In this document: one piece after another, positions 1-8,327 of the stretch | Position numbering within the stretch: position 1 is the first letter of the stretch | Layout: each line of letters begins with the position of its first letter | Assembly: GCF_047249845.1 (NCBI RefSeq) | Contig: NZ_JBKTWO010000008.1 | Span: 20,174-84,173, forward strand | DNA length: 64,000 nucleotides | Direction: 5' to 3' | Source of the DNA: Thomasclavelia sp047249845 | GTDB taxonomy: Bacteria; Bacillota_I; Bacilli_A; Erysipelotrichales; Coprobacillaceae | Notes under the pieces: model-generated | Told to the model about the DNA's origin: nothing | Database searches by the model: none | What the model saw: only the letters and a program-made list of their open reading frames with translations | Made by a program: the position numbers and the translations under genes

Positions 1-1263
1 TAAATGAGCTGAACTATTTTTATTTATATTTCCAACATACCATGTTATTTTCTGTTTACCATTTTCACTAGAAACAACTACATAACCTTGATTAAATTCT
101 AATATGCCTAGAATACTGTTTTGATATGTACCATCTTCTATATTTAATAAATCAACATATTGACTCATAGGATCAGTTACTATTCCATTTTTTACAATCG
201 TGTTATATCTAGTTACGATCTCATCAGCAATATTATTATAAATTCCTGTTAAATCGCTAGATGAGCTATAAGCATATCCCTCTCCTTGAGTTGCTATATT
301 TTTTAATATCTGATTATAACTACTACTAGTTGTGTATCCAATTGTAAAAATAGTTTTATTATCTTTTTTAGCTAATAATGCTTCATTTTCTGCCAATACA
401 GTAGCTGCTTGTTTTAATGTATATCTATTTCCTGTTTGGCCATTCCATCTAATATCAATTGAAAAATCACTACTTCCACCTTTAAGTACATTATTATTAC
501 TATAATTAATAGCTGATTCACCAAAGGTATAATCTCGATTATACCCCATATTTTTATCTTCACTAGTAGTTTGACTATAATCATTAACACTATAATAGCT
601 ATTAATTTTATTATTTAAATTATAACTTCCAGTTGCCTCACCATCAGTTAAAAGGATCATCATTCCATTAGTTGAATCACTTAATATTTTTCTTGCATGA
701 TATAAACCTGCTTGAATATTAGTACCACCATCACTAGTATCATTTGATAGTTGAACATTTTTTATTGCTCGTTTAGCCTTATCAAGATCACTTGTAAGAT
801 CTTGAGTTGTATAACCATAATAGTTAAAAGTTACTATTGCATACCGATTCTTTTTATTACCTGAGATTTTTTCATTTTCTAAAAATGATAACGCAGCTTC
901 TTTAGCTTTAGTTATTCTTTGATTAACTTCTGCTACACCGCTTGTTTGTGATCCTGAGACATTGTATTTCATACTATTAGAAATATCAAATACTAAGACT
1001 ATGTCATTCCCAACTGTTTCAACACTATCTTGAGCCTCTTTAGTTTCAATATCTAAGCTGATCATATGCTTGTTATCATCAACTCTTTTAGAAGCTTTTT
1101 TAACAGTAACCAAGCCGTCGCTGCTAGTATTAGACTCCGGATCACTTGCTGCTATAACCATTTTATTACTTCCGACAGTTGGGATTATCACTGCTAAAAC
1201 TAGAGCTAGTATTTTTATCATTTTAGTAAACTTATTTAGTTTTCTTTGTTTTGGTATTTTCAT
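1..1263 (-). CDS. von Willebrand factor A domain surface protein (partial, C-terminus outside window)
   Basis: Open frame of 421 codons running off the left edge, so the C-terminus and any anchor are missing. It starts at the ATG at 1263-1261 behind a GAGGAGG site. The N-terminus (MKIPKQRKLNKFTKM, then a hydrophobic stretch) is a signal peptide. Around residue 87 the motif DIVLVFDISNSM gives the DxSxS metal-ion-dependent adhesion site of a vWA domain; TDGEATG further on fits the later MIDAS acidic loop. Last gene visible in the minus-strand surface operon that starts near 3938, 15 bp after the signal peptidase gene. Family knowledge: secreted vWA proteins in Firmicutes are commonly pilus-tip or surface adhesins. 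Whether this one is a pilin subunit or a free adhesin cannot be told without the C-terminus. Confidence 0.85.
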   Translation of the reverse strand, partial: MKIPKQRKLNKFTKMIKILALVLAVIIPTVGSNKMVIAASDPESNTSSDGLVTVKKASKRVDDNKHMISLDIETKEAQDSVETVGNDIVLVFDISNSMKYNVSGSQTSGVAEVNQRITKAKEAALSFLENEKISGNKKNRYAIVTFNYYGYTTQDLTSDLDKAKRAIKNVQLSNDTSDGGTNIQAGLYHARKILSDSTNGMMILLTDGEATGSYNLNNKINSYYSVNDYSQTTSEDKNMGYNRDYTFGESAINYSNNNVLKGGSSDFSIDIRWNGQTGNRYTLKQAATVLAENEALLAKKDNKTIFTIGYTTSSSYNQILKNIATQGEGYAYSSSSDLTGIYNNIADEIVTRYNTIVKNGIVTDPMSQYVDLLNIEDGTYQNSILGILEFNQGYVVVSSENGKQKITWYVGNINKNSSAHL

Positions 1264-1278
1264 TTAAGTTCCTCCTCA

Positions 1279-1761
1279 CTATTTGTTACTATTAAACCTA
1301 TGCTTCATTAATAAATTAGTTATTATATATATTAATACTAAACTCACCAAAACTATTTTTGTACTTACTGTTTGAATTAATCCATAAACATAACCTAAAT
1401 ATGGTATATTTGTTTCAACAATTCCTTTTAATCTAGTAAAAGCTACTGGATTAGAATCCTGAGAATCATTTGCATCTCCTTTAGTAAAAAATAAATGATT
1501 ATTTTGATCAATATCAATAACTCGATGAGTTATTACATTATTTCCTATCCCTTTGTAACTAATAATATCATTAACTTTAATTTCATTAGCTGTTGCTGAT
1601 TTAACTAATAATAACTCACCAGTCGTATAAACTGGTTCCATACTATTTGATAAAACTACATTTACCTCATATCCCATAATTCTTGGACCTAGGATAATTA
1701 TTAAATAAAGAAAACAGAGAAAGATTAGGATTGTTGAAATAAGATTATTAATCTTTTTCAT
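1279..1761 (-). CDS. sipW: Signal peptidase I, SipW / ER-type (S26)
   Basis: Membrane signal peptidase that would process the TasA-like proteins encoded just upstream. 160 residues from the chosen ATG; a longer frame starting at a TTG at 1773 would overlap the AGAGGA Shine-Dalgarno site, so I prefer 1761. One N-terminal membrane segment, then LSNSMEP with the nucleophile Ser, and THRVI where His replaces the usual Lys general base, the mark of the SipW/archaeal/eukaryotic-type branch. A box with GDAND follows and a second membrane segment lies at the C-terminus (LVSLVLIYIITNLLM). The gene overlaps the end of the preceding surface-protein gene, so the two are translationally coupled. SipW enzymes are known for maturation of TasA/CalY fibre proteins in Bacillus; the same job here is inferred from neighbours. 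Confidence 0.88.
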   Translation of the reverse strand: MKKINNLISTILIFLCFLYLIIILGPRIMGYEVNVVLSNSMEPVYTTGELLLVKSATANEIKVNDIISYKGIGNNVITHRVIDIDQNNHLFFTKGDANDSQDSNPVAFTRLKGIVETNIPYLGYVYGLIQTVSTKIVLVSLVLIYIITNLLMKHRFNSNK

Positions 1762-2593
1762 TTTTAATATCAATCCTCTTTTTTCTAATAATTAATCCTC
1801 CAATCCCTATTAAAACTAAGATTATTCCACCAGCTGTTAAAAGATAAGTATAATTAAATTTATTTTCACCTTTACTTAATGGAGTTTGATTATCAGGGAT
1901 TTCCTCTTTTTCATCAGCCCCTGGCGCTAACGGAGTAGCAGGTTCCGTTACATCTTCAGTTTCCTCTGGCTGAGTAGGTATCACTGTTTCTCCATTCGCT
2001 GGTGTTGTTGATACTGCCACATTTGGTGGTAAGGTAACAGGGATTGTCACTACTGTTTCAACATATTCTTTGGTTACATTTAAATCACGATATACATAAG
2101 TAATTGAATTATTATTTTCACTAATCATTATTGATAAATCTGCTGCCCCAATCAGTTCATGACCAGCAATTGTTTTAGCACGTTCTGTTACGATTGTTCC
2201 TAGAGGAGCCATCATTACCCTAGTTGTAGCAATTTCCACATTATCTTGATTTACATAATTGATTGAATATTCTCGTCCATTAGTTAAAACGCGATATTTT
2301 GCTACATATGTCATAGCTCCTGTCACACCTTTATCAACACTAGGTAGATCTTTATTCCATCCTATCAAATAATATCCTTCTTCAACTTTAATCTCAGGAA
2401 TATCTGGAAAGCGTTCATTGGCTGCTATATTAATTGTAATTTTATTATCATTATTAGCAATAAAAGTTCCATGTGCACCGGCTCTAAAAGTTATTTGATA
2501 AGTTCTTGCCCCAGCTACTGTCATCGGATTTATAAATCCTGTAACTGCAATGATCATAACTAAAATAATAAATATTTTTTTAACTATCTTCAT
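1748..2593 (-). CDS. Membrane-anchored surface protein with InlB-type repeat and MucBP-like domain
   Basis: 281 residues from the ATG with an AAGGAGG site 9 bp upstream (a GTG two codons earlier is too close to the site). Signal peptide to about residue 30. Residues about 32-100 resemble an InlB B-repeat / Listeria-Bacteroides repeat (EEGYYLIGWNKD, then TYVAKYRV). Residues about 105-175 (REYSINYVNQDNVEIA, GHELIG) resemble a MucBP/beta-grasp repeat. A Pro/Glu/Thr-rich spacer leads to a C-terminal membrane helix ending in IIRKKR. I see no LPxTG motif, so it is probably a simple membrane anchor. Its start overlaps the end of the 2580-3269 gene, consistent with one operon. Likely a cell-surface component exported with the TasA-like proteins; its ligand is unknown. 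Confidence 0.75.
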   Translation of the reverse strand: MKIVKKIFIILVMIIAVTGFINPMTVAGARTYQITFRAGAHGTFIANNDNKITINIAANERFPDIPEIKVEEGYYLIGWNKDLPSVDKGVTGAMTYVAKYRVLTNGREYSINYVNQDNVEIATTRVMMAPLGTIVTERAKTIAGHELIGAADLSIMISENNNSITYVYRDLNVTKEYVETVVTIPVTLPPNVAVSTTPANGETVIPTQPEETEDVTEPATPLAPGADEKEEIPDNQTPLSKGENKFNYTYLLTAGGIILVLIGIGGLIIRKKRIDIKNEKD

Positions 2594-3269
2594 AGCCACG
2601 ATCCTCCTTATCTTTTTTTCTTTTTAATAAAAACATAATAATTATTCCACTGCCTCCAATCAATCCAATCAATGGAGTAATTACTGTAGCATCACCCGTT
2701 CTAATTCCTTGATAAACATTTTTTATTATTTCAACAATTGTTGTTGTATCATCTAATTCCTCAACACTAAATCTAAATTGAATCAATCCTTCACGATTTT
2801 GATAAGTATTATCCATTGAATCTCCATTAACTTCCAATGTCATATTAATCGTTGTCGTTTCACCCTTTTGTAGTGTTGCCAATAATGTATCATCACTCAT
2901 CCGCCCAGCACTAAGTTTTGCTAGATCATCAAGAGTTCCTTTATAAAATTCTTCACCTTCATTAGCAATTGAAATGTTGTAAATACTTAATCCTGATGTA
3001 TCGTTATCTAAACTTCTTATGACTTCAGCGCTTAAATAAAATCTAAGCTCACGATGATCATTATTTTTTAAAATAATATCTTGTTTTCTTATTTCACCAG
3101 GCATGATATTTTTAAAATTATCAAACAAATCTTGACTGCCATTTAAGAAAATAAAATCTTCTGAATTACCATCAAAAATAATATTTGTATCAGCACTATA
3201 GATTGTAGTCATGGACATTACTAATGTTACTGTAATAATTAGACTTTTTAAGATATTTTTACCTCTCAT
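2580..3269 (-). CDS. TasA/CalY-like secreted protein with C-terminal membrane anchor
   Basis: 229 residues, strong AGGAGG site before the ATG. Signal peptide (residues 1-26, ending TIYSA). The mature start FDGNSEDFIFLNG followed by NIMPGEIRKQDIILKNND matches the pattern of SipW-dependent matrix proteins, where a 'MPGD' turn precedes a beta-sandwich. The C-terminus has GDATVITPLIGLIGG, a hydrophobic helix and KRKKDKED, a membrane-anchor arrangement. It lies between the second TasA-like gene and the InlB-like gene and overlaps the latter, so co-transcription with the signal peptidase is expected. The family assignment is from motif pattern, not alignment; the anchoring role (tying a fibre to the membrane) is inference. 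Confidence 0.68.
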   Translation of the reverse strand: MRGKNILKSLIITVTLVMSMTTIYSADTNIIFDGNSEDFIFLNGSQDLFDNFKNIMPGEIRKQDIILKNNDHRELRFYLSAEVIRSLDNDTSGLSIYNISIANEGEEFYKGTLDDLAKLSAGRMSDDTLLATLQKGETTTINMTLEVNGDSMDNTYQNREGLIQFRFSVEELDDTTTIVEIIKNVYQGIRTGDATVITPLIGLIGGSGIIIMFLLKRKKDKEDRGYEDS

Positions 3270-3290
3270 TTTGATAACCTCCTTCTATGA

Positions 3291-3938
3291 CTATTCTTCT
3301 ATATATTGAATAACACCTTGACTATCGATTTTTACATCTAAGCCCCATTCACTCATAATTGCTGATTTTGCATCAACTTTCTGTACTGCTTCTGCTTCAA
3401 AAGCCAAATGAGCATTTAATCCTGAATATACCATCATATCACTATTATCGATCTTCCCCGATAACTTGATTTGATTTACAAATAAATCCGTTGCTTCGCC
3501 TGGTTTTAATAATTTTTTATAATAGAAATAAACAACTTCATTATTTATATCATTATTTTGGATAATCCAATTATCTTGATCATTAGTAATAATTTCAATA
3601 AATTTTGGATTAGCATCAATTATTTTATTTCCTTCTTCATCTTCCCAATATTTAGTAACAGTTATTCTTGTATATAAATCATTATTAGATATATTTTCAA
3701 CAAAGGTTTGTTTTTCCTTAATTGCTCCTGGATAACCAAAATTAAATTTTATGCCATTATCATCCTTTTGACCATCCTCATTTGTTGTTGCATCCTTTAA
3801 TTTGATCCCTATATTACCTGTATTTAGTTTGTTACTTGAAGAAGTGTCAGCACGGAAATAAGCAATTGCTCCTCCAACTGGAATCATGATACATAAAATA
3901 ATCATTAATATTAGTAATTTATTTTTTTTGTTTTCCAT
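3291..3938 (-). CDS. TasA/CalY-family fibre protein with SipW-type signal peptide
   Basis: 215 residues, first gene of the surface operon, start supported by AAAGGAG. The N-terminus (KKNKLLILMIILCIMIPVGG, AIAYFRADTSSSNKL) has the long hydrophobic core and AYF.....S motif of SipW-dependent signal peptides. NTGNIGIKLKDA and NFGYPGAIKEKQTFVENISN follow the usual beta-sandwich order of TasA/camelysin proteins, and LLKPGEATDLF fits a later strand. No C-terminal anchor, so it is probably secreted and may polymerise. The cognate peptidase sits three genes downstream. In Bacillus such proteins form biofilm-matrix fibres; the equivalent role here is an inference from signal peptide plus operon. Confidence 0.78.
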   Translation of the reverse strand: MENKKNKLLILMIILCIMIPVGGAIAYFRADTSSSNKLNTGNIGIKLKDATTNEDGQKDDNGIKFNFGYPGAIKEKQTFVENISNNDLYTRITVTKYWEDEEGNKIIDANPKFIEIITNDQDNWIIQNNDINNEVVYFYYKKLLKPGEATDLFVNQIKLSGKIDNSDMMVYSGLNAHLAFEAEAVQKVDAKSAIMSEWGLDVKIDSQGVIQYIEE

Positions 3939-3998
3939 GATGATTATCTCCTTTGCTTATTTTAGATTAAGTGGATACTCTCTCCACATTACAAACAC

Positions 3999-4028
3999 AT
4001 TATAATGAAACCTGGTTTTAAAGCGGTT
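3999..4028 (-). promoter_or_regulatory. Probable activated promoter of the surface operon with 11-bp-spaced repeats
   Basis: On the minus strand a consensus -10 TATAAT (3999-4004) lies upstream of the operon, with no good -35 at the usual distance. In its place are two heptamers AACCGCT (4022-4028) and AACCAGG (4011-4017) with an 11-bp period, ending 6 bp before the -10. SARP/BTAD-type activators are known to bind heptamer direct repeats of this period that take the place of the -35. The next gene upstream encodes a regulator of that class. The repeats are seen directly; the regulator-site pairing is inferred. Confidence 0.45.
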
Positions 4029-4059
4029 ATATTTTCTTTTTCACCTTGTTTATTAAATG

Positions 4060-4092
4060 GCTAAATAAAAAAGTTGTATTTCTACAACTTTT
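4060..4092 (-). terminator. Rho-independent terminator of the BTAD regulator gene
   Basis: Perfect 10-bp stem (arms 4069-4078 and 4083-4092, AAAAGTTGTA) with a 4-base loop. On the minus strand it is followed by TTTTATTTAG. It overlaps the stop codon of the regulator gene, so the regulator and the surface operon are separate transcription units. Confidence 0.85.
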
Positions 4093-5287
4093 ATTTATTT
4101 CTATATGATAGTTTTGCATTAGCCACATCATAGTTTAAACGATATGTATTACTATTATATTTAGTATAAAACTTTTTATTTATTCTTTGGATAATTGTGT
4201 ATGCATTATCCATTTCATGACAATTAACTAGTATAATATATTGTTTTTTATTTATTTTAGAAAATAAATCATTCATTCTTAATGTTGTTGCAATTATTTC
4301 TTTAAGTTGATTCATGACATGCATCTGTATTTCAATCGCTTCTTTAGATTTAAGTTCAAAAATAATCAAAAAATACTTCTTTCTATCACGCATAGCATTT
4401 TTAAGCAAGATTTCATACATATACTTAAACATATCATAACCACAATAAAATCCTCTCATATTAGTATTATTAACTACCAAATCATCATTAACATTACTTG
4501 CATCTATAATATAATCTTCTTCAATATCTTCACTAATTACATCATACAATTCTTTAAATCGAGGTGACAACCCAGTTCCTAATTCTTTATAAAATCGCTC
4601 ATTTAAATCATCATAATATTTTAATGCGCTATGATAATCCTTTAATTCAATTAATCCTTTAATATAATAATAATGTAAACCTTCATAAAATGGTTCTAAC
4701 ATTATTGCTCGATAATCAATTGATATCATTTTTTCAAATTCTTTACGATGCATATAATATTTACATATCTTAATAATACAATTAACAAAATTAGACCTAA
4801 AAAATTCCAATATCTGTTCAATCCAAATCGAATGATTTGTCGTAATATAAATCTTCCCTTTATACAAATCAGTCATTTTTTTAGCTATAATAAGACTTTG
4901 GCTATCTAATTCATCTATATACTTTATTTTTTCCCAATATATACAAAATTCATCAGTATCACTAACCCACTCAATATTTGGGTTTATCTGATATCCACCT
5001 TTAAGAGTTAAAATAACCTCTTCATCTTCTTTAAATATTCCAATATTTTTAAGATCTTTACGTAATCTAAATATTGTAAATTTTACTACACTATTAGGAT
5101 TTTCACTATCGGGAAATAAAGTATCAATAATATCATTTTTAGTTACTACTATCTCTTTTTGAAACAATAACAACTGTAATAAATTAATTAACTGCTTTCC
5201 TAATACCTTAGTTAAATCAACCGTTATATCACCTCGACAAAACGAAAACGTCCCAAAAAACTTTACATATATTCTATTCCTTTCCAT
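4091..5287 (-). CDS. BTAD/winged-helix transcriptional regulator with degenerate GGDEF-like C-terminus
   Basis: 398 residues. Residues about 5-100 form an OmpR/SARP-type winged helix (VKFFGTFSF start, VVKFTIFRLRKDLKNIG recognition region, LTLKGGYQI wing). Residues about 105-250 are a bacterial transcriptional activator domain made of helical repeats (YKGKIYITTNHSIWIEQ, IMLEPFYEGLHYYYIKGL). The last 100 residues (YFLIIFELKSKEA, then DLFSKINKKQYIILV) follow the order of a GGDEF domain, but NKKQY stands where GGDEF should be, so cyclase activity is not expected. Start at ATG with AGGGATCAGG upstream. It lies directly upstream of, and on the same strand as, the TasA-like operon, whose promoter carries repeats of the kind this family binds. 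Acting as its activator is inferred. Confidence 0.8.
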   Translation of the reverse strand: MERNRIYVKFFGTFSFCRGDITVDLTKVLGKQLINLLQLLLFQKEIVVTKNDIIDTLFPDSENPNSVVKFTIFRLRKDLKNIGIFKEDEEVILTLKGGYQINPNIEWVSDTDEFCIYWEKIKYIDELDSQSLIIAKKMTDLYKGKIYITTNHSIWIEQILEFFRSNFVNCIIKICKYYMHRKEFEKMISIDYRAIMLEPFYEGLHYYYIKGLIELKDYHSALKYYDDLNERFYKELGTGLSPRFKELYDVISEDIEEDYIIDASNVNDDLVVNNTNMRGFYCGYDMFKYMYEILLKNAMRDRKKYFLIIFELKSKEAIEIQMHVMNQLKEIIATTLRMNDLFSKINKKQYIILVNCHEMDNAYTIIQRINKKFYTKYNSNTYRLNYDVANAKLSYRNK

Positions 5288-5405
5288 CCTGATCCCTCAC
5301 TTTTAAAAATATGTTATACTGCAACATCTTCTTATGTTCTTTTCATAAAACCTTCTTTTTAATATTTTCTACTTTATTAAAACAAATTATTTGTCACCCT
5401 ATCAT

Positions 5406-7769
5406 TTAATTAATTTTTTGTTTAGATATTTTTTTCATTAAAAAAGTGCTCAAAATTTCTGAAATAAATTTAAGAATATTAATTTGCTCTTGAGTCCAAA
5501 AACGATAATTATTACATTCATCAAATCCAATAAATCCAATAAATTCATCATTATCTTTAATAGTACATAAAAGTAATGATTTTACTTTCTGTTTTCTTAA
5601 TAATATTGTTAGTTTGCAAGGAAGTTCCTCAATATCTTTACAATAAAGAATGCCATCTTCATTAAATTGCTTTTTAAAATCAATCAAATAATCCTGATAT
5701 GAAATATTTTGCAGTTTATCTATCTGCGATTCAATGCCATCATTGCACCACTCAAATGTATTACTACAATATTCATTATTAATATCATTTTTAAAAATAT
5801 AAACACGACTGACATTATACTGTTTTCCAACAAGTTCCAATATATTTACTACTGCTTTATTTATATCAATAGACTTATATAAAAGTTTAAAAATATACTC
5901 ACCTAATTTTTCATTCATTAACATAACCTCATCACTAAAATCATGTTTTTCATTAATTATATAAATCATAGATTTACTCATTTTACCAGGAAATTCATTC
6001 ATCATTTCTTGATCATATAAGGCATAACGGTTTTTTCCTTTTTTCTTAGCATAATATAATGATTGATCAGCCTTATAAAATAAATCATTATATTGCGTTC
6101 CATCTTCTGGAAAGCAAGCTATACCAATACTACAGGATACTGGTGCAGTTAGTTCTTTATTACAGCTAAGCAGTTTAACCTCTTTTACAAATTCATCAAT
6201 TGCTTTTAAAACCGCATTCAATTCTTCTATCATAAACACTAAAAATTCATCCCCACCAACTCGAGAAACAACTGCATTTGCACGAAAACTTTTCTTCATT
6301 ATAGTTGCTACTTCACTTAAAACAACATCACCAAAAAGATGCCCTTTTGTATCATTAATATTTTTAAAATCATCAAGATCTATTATTATCATAAATGCTT
6401 TTGTAATATCGTGATTTTCTAACATATCAATAATTATATTTTGAGCTGCTAAACGATTATATGTTTTAGTAAGCGAATCTTCTTGAGCCATCTTCAAAAG
6501 GGTTTGTGATTGTCTTATTTCTTCATCAACATTAAAAATCACTCCAACTACTTTTATAGGGTTATGTACTTTATCAAAGATTGTAGTCATTTTAAAACGA
6601 CACCATAAATATACATCTAGATTATTTTTTATTCGTATATTTCCTTCAGTATAAACTTGTCCATTGAGAATATTTTGAATCATTTGCTTCATTTTTATTC
6701 GATCATCAGGATGAATCCTAGAATTATAAGATTCATCACATAAATTTGCACTTACATTCTTTTCTGTCGGATTACACTTAAAAAGACGATACCAATTCTG
6801 TGAGTACTGCACCTCATCTGTAATAATATTCCACTCAAAAATAATATCACTGCTTTGGTCAAGAATAATTTTATAACGTTCTATACTTAACCGTAATTCT
6901 TCTTCAGCTACTTTTGATTCAGTTATATCTATAATGATACAAGCAAAAAATCTTTTTCCTTTTTCATTTATATGAATCTGACCCTTATCCAAAACCCATA
7001 CTGTATTACTGTTTTTACATGTGACTCGATATTCAATTACCTTAACAGATTCATTAGCTATCTGCTTTTTCAGTTCTAATAAAGTTCTAGCCCGATCTCT
7101 AGCATCAATCATTGCTAAAAAGCTATTATTAAAACATTTTGCAATATCTTCTTTTGTATAACCAAACATTTTTAAAAAACCACTGCTCATTTCTAAAAGT
7201 GTCAATTTTTCATCATACATAACTTGAAACATTCCACCAGGTATATTATCACTAATCATTTTCATTATTTTTCCATGCCGCTTTAATTCATCTATTTTTT
7301 CTTCTACTAGGTGTTCTAAAATACGAGGTGCCTGGGATGAATAGTTTGCAGGTAAGACATCATCCTTTAATTGTTCTTTATTAGGAATTGATAAATGAAT
7401 ATGATAGATATACATTTTATTATTCTCTATTTTTAATATACTCGTAACACGTACATCCATTTCATCATATAAATTATAATCACTTTTTTCTTTCAAAATT
7501 ATAATGCTATTAACTAATATAATGCTATCACTTAAATGTTCAATCGTCATATTATGATCAACAATATTAAAATTCATATGATTTTTCATTTTTTCTTCAT
7601 TAAGAAGTCTTTTAGCCTCATTAATCCCATAACATACTTCATCTTTGCCAGAACCAAACCAACTAATATTTTTATGAAATAATTTCACAACATTATCAAT
7701 ATCTCTTTCAACAAAATACCAATTAGCTAATTGTTTAATATATTTTTGAATTATGCTATCATCAATCAT
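5406..7769 (-). CDS. Diguanylate cyclase with SnoaL-like, two PAS, GGDEF and GAF domains
   Basis: Cytosolic c-di-GMP synthase, 787 residues from the ATG that has AAGGGGAGC at good spacing; a frame 22 codons longer has no ribosome binding site. Order: NTF2/SnoaL-like domain (about 5-135), PAS (175-290), PAS with PAC tail (300-415), GGDEF (425-585) with intact SRVGGDEF near residue 507, and a C-terminal GAF-like domain (625-780). The usual product-inhibition site RxxD upstream of GGDEF reads RANA, so feedback inhibition is probably lost. No membrane segment. It sits between the riboswitch-controlled cyclase and the BTAD regulator on the same strand. The signals sensed by PAS and GAF are unknown. 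Confidence 0.88.
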   Translation of the reverse strand: MIDDSIIQKYIKQLANWYFVERDIDNVVKLFHKNISWFGSGKDEVCYGINEAKRLLNEEKMKNHMNFNIVDHNMTIEHLSDSIILVNSIIILKEKSDYNLYDEMDVRVTSILKIENNKMYIYHIHLSIPNKEQLKDDVLPANYSSQAPRILEHLVEEKIDELKRHGKIMKMISDNIPGGMFQVMYDEKLTLLEMSSGFLKMFGYTKEDIAKCFNNSFLAMIDARDRARTLLELKKQIANESVKVIEYRVTCKNSNTVWVLDKGQIHINEKGKRFFACIIIDITESKVAEEELRLSIERYKIILDQSSDIIFEWNIITDEVQYSQNWYRLFKCNPTEKNVSANLCDESYNSRIHPDDRIKMKQMIQNILNGQVYTEGNIRIKNNLDVYLWCRFKMTTIFDKVHNPIKVVGVIFNVDEEIRQSQTLLKMAQEDSLTKTYNRLAAQNIIIDMLENHDITKAFMIIIDLDDFKNINDTKGHLFGDVVLSEVATIMKKSFRANAVVSRVGGDEFLVFMIEELNAVLKAIDEFVKEVKLLSCNKELTAPVSCSIGIACFPEDGTQYNDLFYKADQSLYYAKKKGKNRYALYDQEMMNEFPGKMSKSMIYIINEKHDFSDEVMLMNEKLGEYIFKLLYKSIDINKAVVNILELVGKQYNVSRVYIFKNDINNEYCSNTFEWCNDGIESQIDKLQNISYQDYLIDFKKQFNEDGILYCKDIEELPCKLTILLRKQKVKSLLLCTIKDNDEFIGFIGFDECNNYRFWTQEQINILKFISEILSTFLMKKISKQKIN

Positions 7770-7934
7770 AAAAAGCTCCCCTTTTTTATTTTCTTTTACT
7801 AACAGATCATGTTTATTAATTTCAATATTTCTCATTATTTAATATTTCAAAAATGTATAAACAAATAATAAATTATAACCTTTTAATCTTTTTCTATTTT
7901 CAAAATAACGAAAAAAAGCAGCAATAACAATATA

Positions 7935-7970
7935 TTGGCTGAAGTTTGCAGTTTTTGGCTGAAATTTGCA
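7935..7970. repeat. Tandem 16-bp direct repeat with 20-bp period
   Basis: TTGGCTGAARTTTGCA occurs at 7935-7950 and 7955-7970, differing at one base. The 20-bp period puts both copies on the same DNA face. It lies about 170 bp upstream of the start of the diguanylate cyclase gene read leftward. It could be a tandem regulator site; nothing identifies the regulator. Confidence 0.4.
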
Positions 7971-8125
7971 TTTTTCATCTTTCTATTAAATGTTATCAAA
8001 ATTTTTCTATAATAAAAAGGTTCGATAATTATTGAATATTTCAATAACATCAAACCTACTTTCTTAATTATCATTTATAAATAAATAATTAAATATTATA
8101 TTTTTTCAACCTTCCTTTACATATA

Positions 8126-8185
8126 AAAAGCAAGAAGAGCTTCAAGTTTTGCGAACTAGGACGAAGTCATTTTCTTGCCTTTTTA
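8126..8185 (+). other. Nested hairpin with U-tracts on both strands (unassigned structured element)
   Basis: Outer arms GCAAGAA (about 8131-8137) and TTCTTGC (about 8172-8178) are extended by an A-run on the left and a T-run on the right. Inside, GCTTC pairs with GAAGT and AGTT with AACT, giving a stem within a stem. T-runs follow in either direction, so it can act as a bidirectional terminator. The minus-strand gene upstream already has its own terminator at 8207-8256, so a plain terminator role is redundant. No riboswitch class that I know matches. Confidence 0.4.
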
Positions 8186-8206
8186 TTTTATCATCCTCTC
8201 TTTCCT

Positions 8207-8256
8207 ATGCAAATAAAAAAACTGTTGACTTGATACATGCTGTACTTTGTCAACAG
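8207..8256 (-). terminator. Rho-independent terminator after the riboswitch-controlled cyclase gene
   Basis: Stem arms CTGTTGAC (8222-8229) and GTCAACAG (8249-8256) with a 19-base loop. On the minus strand it is followed by a run of seven T and ATTT. It lies 70 bp beyond the stop codon at 8328. Confidence 0.85.
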
Positions 8257-8327
8257 TCTGAAACATAAATATCTATGTTTTTATCTAATATATCATAATT
8301 GTGTGATTCTTTATTAAATATACTTTT

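Noticed and set aside
7883..8074. 63-codon minus-strand frame upstream of the PAS-GGDEF-GAF gene
   Set aside because: No ribosome binding site, low-complexity AT-driven residues, and it runs through the 20-bp-period repeat; more likely leader DNA.
8126..8185. A second c-di-GMP riboswitch
   Set aside because: It lacks the GACGCAAAGC core and the GNRA tetraloop arrangement.
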